Shown: one piece after another, positions 1 to 4,699 of the stretch
Position numbering within the stretch: position 1 is the first letter of the stretch
Layout of the letters: each line of letters begins with the position of its first letter
Assembly (NCBI GenBank): GCA_027062125.1
Contig: JAMOTW010000105.1
Span: forward strand, 1 to 6,812
Direction: 5' to 3'
Source of the DNA: Thermococcus sp.
GTDB taxonomy: Archaea > Methanobacteriota_B > Thermococci > Thermococcales > Thermococcaceae
DNA length: 6,812 nt
Notes under the pieces: generated by a model
Databases searched by the model: none
What the model was told of the DNA's origin: nothing
What the model saw: the letters and a program-made list of their open reading frames with translations, nothing else
Translations under genes and position numbers: made by a program

Positions 1-423
1 CGGCCCGTGCTTCTGATAGGGGGGCCGGTGTCGAACCCCTGCACGCGCGAGCTTGAGGAATCCGGGGCGCTTGACGTTAAGCTCGGCTCAACCTATGTTA
101 AGACGCCGAGATCCACCTACTCGGTTCCCTCCCCGGACGAGTGGTGGGACGTTAGGGAGGGCCTCTTCGTTGTGTACTCCCTCCAGTACCGGGGTTCCCC
201 TGTGATGCTGGTGGAGGGAACCAACCTCGACGCCACCCTCGCCGGCGTTTACTATCTCGTGAACGGGGTCTACCTAGGGGCCGGAGACTACGATGACTTC
301 CACTACATAGTCGGCAGGTGGGAGGAGACGGATGGTCATGTTGTAGACGCCGCTAAGGGCATCCCCACCGATACGAATGGCTTCAGCCCCGGCGACAGGA
401 TAACGGTGCTTGAGAGGGGATGA
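1..423 (+). CDS. C-terminal part of a probable cell-surface / S-layer-like protein (5' truncated)
   Basis: The reading frame is open from the first base, so the gene almost certainly begins upstream. The GTG at position 7 is only an internal valine. About 140 residues are visible, ending in TGA at 421-423. Near the left edge is VLLIGGPVSN. About 70 residues on comes MLVEGTNLDATLAGVYYL. This GGP-x-x-N element followed by a strand, 'xGTN' and 'T-x-A' helix resembles the repeated surface domain of Thermococcales S-layer and related extracellular proteins. The tail after about residue 95 is acidic and aromatic (GDYDDFHY) and matches no motif I recognise. There is one Cys and no C-terminal membrane segment or LPXTG-like anchor. 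The stop lies about 60 bases before the TATA box of the RNA gene downstream. The coding call is firm. The surface assignment rests on motif resemblance only, and a secreted or cytosolic protein with the same fold remains possible. Confidence 0.55.
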   Translation, partial: RPVLLIGGPVSNPCTRELEESGALDVKLGSTYVKTPRSTYSVPSPDEWWDVREGLFVVYSLQYRGSPVMLVEGTNLDATLAGVYYLVNGVYLGAGDYDDFHYIVGRWEETDGHVVDAAKGIPTDTNGFSPGDRITVLERG

Positions 424-474
424 AGTCCTCAGAACTTATCCCGGTGAGTTGGCCAAAAATTTTGAACAACATAA

Positions 475-491
475 AAGCAAAGCTTTATATA
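475..491 (+). promoter_or_regulatory. BRE/TATA promoter of the structured RNA
   Basis: TTTATATA at 484-491 is a perfect archaeal TATA box, preceded by the purine-rich BRE-like AAGCAAAG. Placing the start about 25 bases past the TATA centre gives roughly 512-514, exactly where the long terminal stem of the RNA begins. No start codon with a ribosome binding site follows, as expected for a stable-RNA promoter. Confidence 0.8.
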
Positions 492-512
492 GTTAAAGGC
501 CCTATAGGTATT

Positions 513-676
513 TGAGGAGTGTCTCGCGGGGGAGACTGAAGCGAAAGCTTCACCCGGCTGCGGACCCGAACTGATAACGCGTCCATGATTCGTGAGGGGT
601 CGTGGGTTGCATTTAACGGCGAAGGTCTGTGGAGAGTGGAACTCAACTCCAGCCTTTCCGACGGGGCACTCCTCAC
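513..676 (+). ncRNA. structured non-coding RNA of about 163 nt, closed by a 14-bp terminal stem; class not assigned
   Basis: Seen directly: bases 513-526 pair with 662-675 without interruption. The outer nine pairs are Watson-Crick (TGAGGAGTG with CACTCCTCA) and the inner five include two G-U. Inside are three more elements. A 6-bp hairpin, TGAAGC-GAAA-GCTTCA, has a GNRA tetraloop (537-552). A central arm has GACCC 563-567 pairing with GGGTC 597-601 and CGCG 578-581 with CGTG 591-594. A long irregular hairpin spans 617-660 (CGG/CCG at its base, TGGAG 630-634 with CTCCA 647-651). A strong TATA box sits at the right distance upstream, and the sequence holds no plausible small ORF. It lacks the conserved RNase P core motifs, the SRP helix-8 sequence, tRNA features, the paired C/D box layout, and the hairpin-ACA order of H/ACA guides. 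Orphan Thermococcales RNAs such as the hgc and ssc families are candidates, but I cannot confirm a match. The 3' end is uncertain: only CTTCTTCT follows the stem. Confidence 0.75.
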
Positions 677-775
677 TTCTTCTAACGTCATCCGAAAAGT
701 CAATTTGCTGAAAACATCACGTCTGGAAAGCCTTCTGATCACGGGTCTGAGATGATGTATTCCCTTCCCGAATGT

Positions 776-806
776 CAAAAAGCATTAGACCCCACCCGAA
801 ACGGGT
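776..806 (-). terminator. possible terminator of the minus-strand sugar operon
   Basis: Read on the minus strand, a few bases after the TGA stop there is a perfect 5-bp hairpin, ACCCG-TTT-CGGGT (806-794), and 13-17 bases later a run of five T (781-777). Archaeal termination depends mainly on the T-run, so the hairpin may be incidental. The run is short, hence moderate confidence. Confidence 0.4.
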
Positions 807-812
807 AGGATC

Positions 813-1808
813 TCACTCACCCCTCTGTATCTTCGCGTGCCCGCCGACGAGACTCTTCCTGAGCTCGAGGTTCCTTATCTCGCACTTCTCGTCGATGATG
901 GAGCGCCAGATGGTGGAGTTTTTGATAACGGTGTTCCTGAAGATTATGGAGTCGCTGACGTCGGAGTTCTCGATGACGCAGTTCTCGCCTATGTAGGCGT
1001 AGGGGCCTATTATTGACCTCCCGAGTATCTTGGCGCCCCTCTTTATGACGACGGGGGGGATGATTTTCGCGTAGGGGCTTATCTGAATCTCCTCGACGTG
1101 GCTCTCGCGCAGGAGCGTCTTGAGGGCCTCGAGGTAGCTGTCGGCAGAGCCTATGTCATACCAGTACTCGGAGAAGCGGTAGGCCTTAATCGGCTCGCCC
1201 CTCTCAAGGAGCCACTGGAGGAAGTAGCCGGGAGAGTCGCGGTTGCCGTTGCTCAGGTACTCGTCGATACGCTCCATGACAGCCTTCGGAAAGACGTAGA
1301 CGCCGGTGCTTATGAGCGTCGAGCGCGGCTGGGCCGGCTTCTCCTCGAAGGAGATAACCCTGTCTCCTTCCAGAACCACCACACCGTAGCGCTTCGCCAG
1401 TTCGAGGTCGCCGACGTCGTAGACCGCTATCAGCGTCCTGCCGTCGTAGGCCCTCAGAAAGTCCCTCAGGCCGAAGGAGAAGAGGTTGTCGCCGGCGATG
1501 ACGAGGTAGTCGTCGGGGCCGAGCTCCTCCACGGCCTTCTTCATGGCCCCTATCGTACCGAGCTTCTCCTCCTCGTGGAGTGTGTCCTCCACGATAAGGC
1601 CCACGCCGTGCTTCTCGGCGTAGGGGCGGAAGTGGGCCTCGAAGAAGCGGTTGGTTGAGATGTAGGTCTCAATTTCGAGCTCCTTAACGTTCTCCAGGAT
1701 GTAGTCGAGGATCACCCTGTTCCCGACGGGGAGAAGGGCCTTCGGGTTGTCCTTGGTTATGGGCCAGAGTCTGGTGGCGTAGCCGCCGGCCATTATGAGG
1801 ACTTTCAT
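813..1808 (-). CDS. sugar-1-phosphate nucleotidyltransferase (NDP-sugar synthase) with left-handed beta-helix domain
   Basis: A 331-residue cytosolic enzyme predicted to couple a sugar-1-phosphate to an NTP, releasing pyrophosphate and giving an NDP-sugar. The N-terminal Rossmann-like domain has the signature AGGYATRLWPIT at 7-18 followed by PK at 22-23 (nucleotide binding and catalysis), LGTIGA at 83-88, metal-site GDN at 106-108, FEEKP at 154-158, TGVYVF at 168-173 and WYDIGS at 216-221. From about residue 243 isoleucine- and valine-rich hexapeptide turns (IGPYAYIGENCVIENSDV) form a left-handed beta-helix, as in archaeal RmlA/GlmU-like and GDP-mannose pyrophosphorylase-like enzymes. Length is normal. 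The ATG is preceded by a GGGGGGTG ribosome site 4 bases away. It is the last gene of the operon, 18 bases after hepT. Sequence alone does not settle the sugar (glucose, mannose or GlcNAc) or the base (dTTP, UTP or GTP). Confidence 0.9.
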   Translation of the reverse strand: MKVLIMAGGYATRLWPITKDNPKALLPVGNRVILDYILENVKELEIETYISTNRFFEAHFRPYAEKHGVGLIVEDTLHEEEKLGTIGAMKKAVEELGPDDYLVIAGDNLFSFGLRDFLRAYDGRTLIAVYDVGDLELAKRYGVVVLEGDRVISFEEKPAQPRSTLISTGVYVFPKAVMERIDEYLSNGNRDSPGYFLQWLLERGEPIKAYRFSEYWYDIGSADSYLEALKTLLRESHVEEIQISPYAKIIPPVVIKRGAKILGRSIIGPYAYIGENCVIENSDVSDSIIFRNTVIKNSTIWRSIIDEKCEIRNLELRKSLVGGHAKIQRGE

Positions 1809-1826
1809 TTCACACCCCCCAGTTAA

Positions 1827-2246
1827 TCATTTGATTATTTCCACAATCCTCGTGAGGAACTCCTCGATGTCCTCGAGGTTCTCGTTTATTATCGAATAGA
1901 TAACCTCGTCATCAACGTCCCAGTATATGTGCACCAGTCGATTTCTAAAGCGGGACATCAGAATGAGCCGTCTGGTCAGCTCCTCGTTGAGGATTCCGTT
2001 CTCATGAAGAACCCTGAAAGAGTCAGCATAGTCCCTTGGAAGCCTCATGCGGTTTTTTGAAATCAAATGGTACGCTATATCAATGCACGCCTCAATCGCG
2101 ACCAGGAGGTTGTACTTGGCACTCGAAACGTAATGCCTGCTGCCAAGGAACTCTCCCCTGGGGAGTTTTGCAAGCTCATAAAGGGCATCCAGTGCGTTCC
2201 TGGCCTCCACCATAAGCCGGGTTACTTTTTCGGTATCATATTCCAA
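1827..2246 (-). CDS. hepT: HepT-like HEPN-domain RNase toxin
   Basis: A 139-residue, largely helical protein of the HEPN (HepT) family. Its C-terminal half carries the active-site motif R-X4-H-X-Y as R101, H106, Y108 (in FRNRLVHIYWD), which in studied HepT toxins forms a metal-independent RNase site. The tyrosine is the residue that the MntA partner modifies with AMP. Length is typical. The chosen start is a TTG whose reading frame overlaps the end of mntA by 11 bases. It is supported by GGAGGGAGG ending 3 bases upstream. The first in-frame methionine otherwise is residue 12, which would cut the first helix. The overlap implies translational coupling to mntA. GC is lower than in the flanking sugar genes: sampled 60-base lines at 1861 and 1981 hold 27 and 29 G+C. 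Toxicity and RNase activity are inferred from the family. Confidence 0.87.
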   Translation of the reverse strand: MEYDTEKVTRLMVEARNALDALYELAKLPRGEFLGSRHYVSSAKYNLLVAIEACIDIAYHLISKNRMRLPRDYADSFRVLHENGILNEELTRRLILMSRFRNRLVHIYWDVDDEVIYSIINENLEDIEEFLTRIVEIIK

Positions 2247-2640
2247 GGGCCTCCCTCCGATACAGTTCGAGATAGTGGGAATAATCGTGGTATTCCCTCA
2301 TGGTCCGCTCTTCAAAGTCACACCTGGCCTTTTCGTCCCTGCTGAAGAGGAGCTCCCCACCGATGACGTGAAACCTAAACTCCACGGGGGCATCGTTTAA
2401 CACTCTTACATCAACAGGAAAGCCGGTTAACCTGGACAGCTCATCTTCGAGCTCCATCTCATAGAATCTGTCGGGTTTTGACCTCACAAAAACCGCAACG
2501 TCTATATCCCTAAAAGGGTGGTCCCCCAAGAAAGAACCGTGAATGTAGGCGAAGAGAACGTCACCCCTGGACGTAAGGTACGCCCTTATCCGCTCCTTAA
2601 GGGCCTCCCGCTCCGGGATCGAGAGATGGTACACTTTCAT
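2236..2640 (-). CDS. mntA: MntA-like nucleotidyltransferase antitoxin
   Basis: A 134-residue minimal nucleotidyltransferase. The polymerase-beta-type signature is H34-G35-S36 followed after eight residues by D45-I46-D47. The third carboxylate is D77 in FPVDVRVL. In characterised MntA/HepT pairs, MntA neutralises HepT by transferring AMP to the Tyr of its RX4HXY motif. That mechanism is carried over here from the family, not seen. The GS-to-DxD spacing is eight residues, two shorter than the GSX10DXD usually quoted. The ATG at 2640 was chosen because a longer frame upstream runs through the divergent epimerase gene and its promoter. No Shine-Dalgarno sequence lies before this ATG. A TATA-like element centred about 27 bases upstream would put the transcription start at or next to it, so the transcript may be leaderless. 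First gene of the minus operon; its stop lies inside hepT. Confidence 0.87.
   Translation of the reverse strand: MKVYHLSIPEREALKERIRAYLTSRGDVLFAYIHGSFLGDHPFRDIDVAVFVRSKPDRFYEMELEDELSRLTGFPVDVRVLNDAPVEFRFHVIGGELLFSRDEKARCDFEERTMREYHDYSHYLELYRREALGI
2250..2258 (-). promoter_or_regulatory. ribosome binding site deciding the hepT TTG start
   Basis: GGAGGGAGG on the minus strand, inside the last codons of mntA, contains two overlapping GGAGG cores spaced 3 and 7 bases from the TTG at 2246. It supports the non-ATG start of hepT and coupled translation of toxin after antitoxin. Confidence 0.6.
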
Positions 2641-2662
2641 GTGGTTAATTCCGTTGGAAGGA

Positions 2663-2671
2663 TACAAAAAA
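2663..2671 (-). promoter_or_regulatory. candidate TATA element for the mntA-hepT-nucleotidyltransferase operon
   Basis: On the minus strand TTTTTTGTATC, preceded by the purine-rich GGGGAAAG, is centred about 27 bases before the mntA ATG, which would give a leaderless mRNA. A second minus-strand candidate is CTATTAAAC around 2682-2690, which would leave a leader of about 18 bases. The sequence does not decide between them. Confidence 0.4.
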
Positions 2672-2675
2672 CTTT

Positions 2676-2690
2676 CCCCAAAGTTTAATA
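2676..2690 (+). promoter_or_regulatory. candidate BRE/TATA for the epimerase gene
   Basis: CCCCAAAG followed by TTTAATA (2684-2690) puts a start near 2711-2713. That leaves a leader of about 10 bases containing the ribosome site GGTGGT (2713-2718), four bases before the ATG at 2723. Confidence 0.55.
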
Positions 2691-2722
2691 GCCTAACCAC
2701 ATCAATAGGTTTGGTGGTACGA

Positions 2723-3676
2723 ATGAAGGTGCTGGTAACGGGAGGTGCCGGTTTCATAGGCTCACACCTCGTCGACAGGCTGATGGAACTTGGATGGAAG
2801 GTTCGCGTTCTCGACGACCTCAGCGCGGGCAGTCTGGAGAACATAGGGCGGTGGCTGAACCACGAGAGCTTCGAGTTCATCGAGGGGGACATGAGGGACC
2901 CGGGAATCGTTGGGGAAGCCGTTGAGGGCGTCGATGCCGTCTTTCACCTCGCGGCGAACCCCGAGGTTAGAATAGGCTCCCAGAGCCCGGAGTTGCTCTA
3001 CGAGACAAACGTGCTGATAACCTACAACCTGCTCAACGCGATGAGGAGTTCAAGCGCCAGGTACCTCGTTTTCACCTCCTCATCAACCGTCTACGGCGAC
3101 GCGTCCGTAATTCCAACGCCGGAAAACTACGCCCCGCTCGAACCGATAAGCGTCTACGGAGGGGCAAAGCTCGCGGCCGAGGCTTTAATCAGCGGTTACG
3201 CCCACACCTTCGGGTTCAGGGCCCTGATCTTCCGCCTCGCCAACATCATAGGCGAGCGCTCGAACCACGGGGTCATCTACGACTTCATAAACAAGCTCAG
3301 GAAGAACCCGGGGGAGCTCGAGATACTCGGCGACGGGACGCAGAGGAAGAGCTACCTCCACGTGAGCGATACCGTTGATGGCATGCTCCACATCTTCGAG
3401 CACTTCCGGGAGAGCGACAGAACCGTCGACTTCTACAACCTCGGGAACGACGACTGGATAACCGTAAGGGAGATAGCGGAGATAGTCAGCGAGGGGATGG
3501 GGTTAAAGCCAGCCTTCAGGTTCACCGGCGGCGTCGATGGGGGCCGCGGCTGGAAGGGCGACGTCAAGTTCATGCGCCTGAGCATAGAGAAGGCGAAAGA
3601 AACCGGCTGGAGCCCGAGGCTGGACAGCTATGAGGCCGTTAGGAGAACCGTCGGGGAACTCCTTGGGACGGTTTGA
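2723..3676 (+). CDS. NAD-dependent nucleotide-sugar epimerase/dehydratase, GalE-like
   Basis: A 317-residue extended short-chain dehydrogenase, most like archaeal UDP-glucose 4-epimerases, predicted to interconvert NDP-hexoses through a 4-keto intermediate with bound NAD. The Rossmann motif TGGAGFIGSH is at 6-15, with D31-D32 at the end of the second strand for the NAD ribose. HLAANPEV is at 75-82, and the active-site strand SSSTVYG at 119-125 supplies the Ser/Thr. The catalytic pair is Y145-x3-K149. RLANIIG at 171-177 and GDGTQRKSYLHVSD at 203-216 fit the sugar-nucleotide side. Length is normal. The ATG at 2723 has GGTGGT four bases upstream and begins exactly at the Rossmann strand. The 28 extra codons available upstream cross the promoter and are rejected. 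It faces the tail of the next gene with only 15 bases between stops. Related dehydratases cannot be fully excluded. Probably part of glycan precursor supply together with the nucleotidyltransferase at 813-1808. Confidence 0.88.
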   Translation: MKVLVTGGAGFIGSHLVDRLMELGWKVRVLDDLSAGSLENIGRWLNHESFEFIEGDMRDPGIVGEAVEGVDAVFHLAANPEVRIGSQSPELLYETNVLITYNLLNAMRSSSARYLVFTSSSTVYGDASVIPTPENYAPLEPISVYGGAKLAAEALISGYAHTFGFRALIFRLANIIGERSNHGVIYDFINKLRKNPGELEILGDGTQRKSYLHVSDTVDGMLHIFEHFRESDRTVDFYNLGNDDWITVREIAEIVSEGMGLKPAFRFTGGVDGGRGWKGDVKFMRLSIEKAKETGWSPRLDSYEAVRRTVGELLGTV

Positions 3677-3691
3677 TTTCATTCCTGTTCC

Positions 3692-3931
3692 TCACTTTAT
3701 TACCTCGTACACCTTTCTCGCCACGATGAAGGCGAAGGCGAGGAGGAGAAGGTATGCGGAGAACTTCAGCGAGTCCTTGACGTCCCTCGGGAGGTAGAAC
3801 TCGCCAACTTCAAGGGCAATCAGTATGCCGATGAGCGCTATCGTGAGGAATATGTCCGTCGAGGGACTGAGGATCGCGGAAACAACGATCCAAACCGCCA
3901 GAAACAGGATCACGTTCTCCCTCATAGCCAT
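3692..3931 (-). CDS. small three-helix membrane protein of unknown function
   Basis: A 79-residue, very hydrophobic protein with three predicted membrane helices at roughly residues 6-22, 26-42 and 56-74. The loop between helices 2 and 3 is charged (EVGEFYLPRDVKDSLK) and the C-terminus is basic (RKVYEVIK). I do not recognise a family. It overlaps the end of the upstream gene in the sequence ATGGCTATGA. Translation may start at the first ATG (3931, used here, with GGGGT about 6 bases upstream) or the second (3925, 77 residues, forming a classic ATGA stop/start). Either way it is translationally coupled to the two-helix protein before it, so the two probably work together in the membrane. The much longer open frame extending upstream to 4081 lies wholly inside that gene and is a shadow. 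Confidence 0.8.
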   Translation of the reverse strand: MAMRENVILFLAVWIVVSAILSPSTDIFLTIALIGILIALEVGEFYLPRDVKDSLKFSAYLLLLAFAFIVARKVYEVIK

Positions 3932-4641
3932 TTCTCTACCCCACCGAGCGGCTCTAGGATGAGCTTTACGTGGTCGTTGGCCCTCTCGGAGGACTCTACC
4001 CTCAGAACCTCGCCCTTCCCCATCGCTATTCCGATGAGCATCGCCGAGACTACCGGGTCCGCGTAGAAGGGGCCCCCGCACAGGGGTTTGGCGAACACCT
4101 CAATCTTACCATCCTCCCTCTCAAAAGCCTCGGCCGAACCGATTCCGAGGGCGCTGAGGATCGACGAGACCGCTGAGGATGCATAGCCAACTCCAGTTCC
4201 GGAGAGCTCCCCCACGTTCTCGAGGGTGTACTCGATGAGCCCCCAGCCCGGGACTGGGCTCACGAGAATGCCGCTCTCATCCTCGGTTCCAGTTATGAAT
4301 ACCGCCCCGTCGGCGAACTTTCCGAGGCGGAGGGAGAAGTTTTCCTCCTTGGGCAGGAAGAGGCCGCCCCTGGGGAGGTTCTCGTAGGGTGGGATTACGA
4401 CGGGAGGACCCTTGAGCTCCAGCTCCTTTCTCATGTTCTCGACGAAGTCACAGAAGTCCCCGCAGCTCATGACGAGGGCTTCCCTGTCAACGTGCCCCTT
4501 TGATGGCATCGCCGCGAGAACCAGTCCGAGGATTATGGCTCCGATTCCCAGGTTGACCAGGGCCACGGTTCCCTGGGTACCCCCGTAGTACCAGAGTGCT
4601 ATTCCAGCGACCGCCAACAGACTTCCCCAAAGGCGCCCCAT
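3922..4641 (-). CDS. membrane-anchored protein of unknown function (two TM helices plus soluble domain)
   Basis: A 239-residue protein with two predicted N-terminal membrane helices (about 5-19 and 26-44) joined by a short GGTQG-containing turn. A soluble domain of about 190 residues follows, probably cytosolic because the basic first residues and short hairpin favour both ends inside. Visible landmarks are a CGDFC pair (C60, C64), SPVPGWGLIEY near 128-138, a small-residue helix GVGYASSAVSSILSALGIG (150-168), a strand DGKIEVFAKP, and PLCGGPFYADPVVSAMLIGIAMGKGEVLRVE cut across 186-216, with a third Cys at 188. The closing 'DP-x4-A-x-GxA' helix and strand recall archaeal ligand-binding-like domains (V4R-type), but this is weak and I make no functional claim. 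The ATG at 4641 has GAAGGTG ending five bases upstream. A longer frame to 4740 crosses the divergent promoter and is rejected. First gene of a two-gene minus operon. Confidence 0.82.
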   Translation of the reverse strand: MGRLWGSLLAVAGIALWYYGGTQGTVALVNLGIGAIILGLVLAAMPSKGHVDREALVMSCGDFCDFVENMRKELELKGPPVVIPPYENLPRGGLFLPKEENFSLRLGKFADGAVFITGTEDESGILVSPVPGWGLIEYTLENVGELSGTGVGYASSAVSSILSALGIGSAEAFEREDGKIEVFAKPLCGGPFYADPVVSAMLIGIAMGKGEVLRVESSERANDHVKLILEPLGGVEKWL

Positions 4642-4654
4642 TTTAACACCTTCA

Positions 4655-4680
4655 ACGAATAAACTTAAAAGGTTTTTATG
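4655..4680. promoter_or_regulatory. overlapping divergent promoters between the 3922-4641 and 4700-6451 genes
   Basis: Only 58 bases separate the two start codons. On the minus strand GCATAAAAACC (4680-4671) would start transcription near 4651, leaving a leader of about ten bases with GGTG. On the plus strand GAATAAACTTAAAA (4657-4670) is the AT-rich TATA candidate, with a start near 4686. The two elements are adjacent or overlap, so the two operons may compete for or share promoter control. Confidence 0.45.
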
Positions 4681-4686
4681 CCTTAT

Positions 4687-4695
4687 GGATGTGAT
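4687..4695 (+). promoter_or_regulatory. ribosome binding site deciding the start at 4700
   Basis: GGATGTGAT matches the archaeal anti-SD complement GGAGGTGAT at eight of nine bases and sits four bases before the ATG at 4700. The earlier in-frame ATG at 4685 overlaps this site and has no Shine-Dalgarno sequence of its own, so 4700 is preferred. Confidence 0.7.
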
Positions 4696-4699
4696 AGCC

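Larger units (their letters stand above)
2639..2702. repeat. perfect 9-bp inverted repeat bracketing the divergent promoter region
   Basis: ATGTGGTTA at 2639-2647 is the exact reverse complement of TAACCACAT at 2694-2702, with 46 bases between. The left arm overlaps the first two bases of the mntA start codon. The right arm lies between the epimerase TATA element and its ribosome site. Both arms flank the only promoter sequence available to the two operons, so this is a candidate operator. Confidence 0.55.

Noticed and set aside
513..776. RNase P RNA, SRP RNA, tRNA, C/D or H/ACA guide RNA in the left spacer
   Set aside because: I looked for the RNase P core motifs, the SRP helix-8 loop, a tRNA T-arm, paired C/D boxes at guide spacing on both strands, and hairpins followed by ACA at 14-16 bases. 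None is present in the right arrangement. Isolated ATGATG and CTGA words near 734-758 are in the wrong order.
1098..1658. A 186-codon plus-strand open frame
   Set aside because: It is antisense to the nucleotidyltransferase, whose catalytic motifs are all present. The translated product is low-complexity Val/Ala/Leu/Glu with no family resemblance.
2639..2722. Upstream start of the epimerase at 2639
   Set aside because: The 28 extra codons cover the TATA elements and the inverted repeat. The ATG at 2723 has GGTGGT at the right distance and starts directly at the first Rossmann strand.
2641..2892. Upstream extension of mntA to a start at 2892
   Set aside because: It would run through the divergent promoter and the Rossmann motif of the epimerase. 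The MNT domain begins normally at the ATG at 2640.
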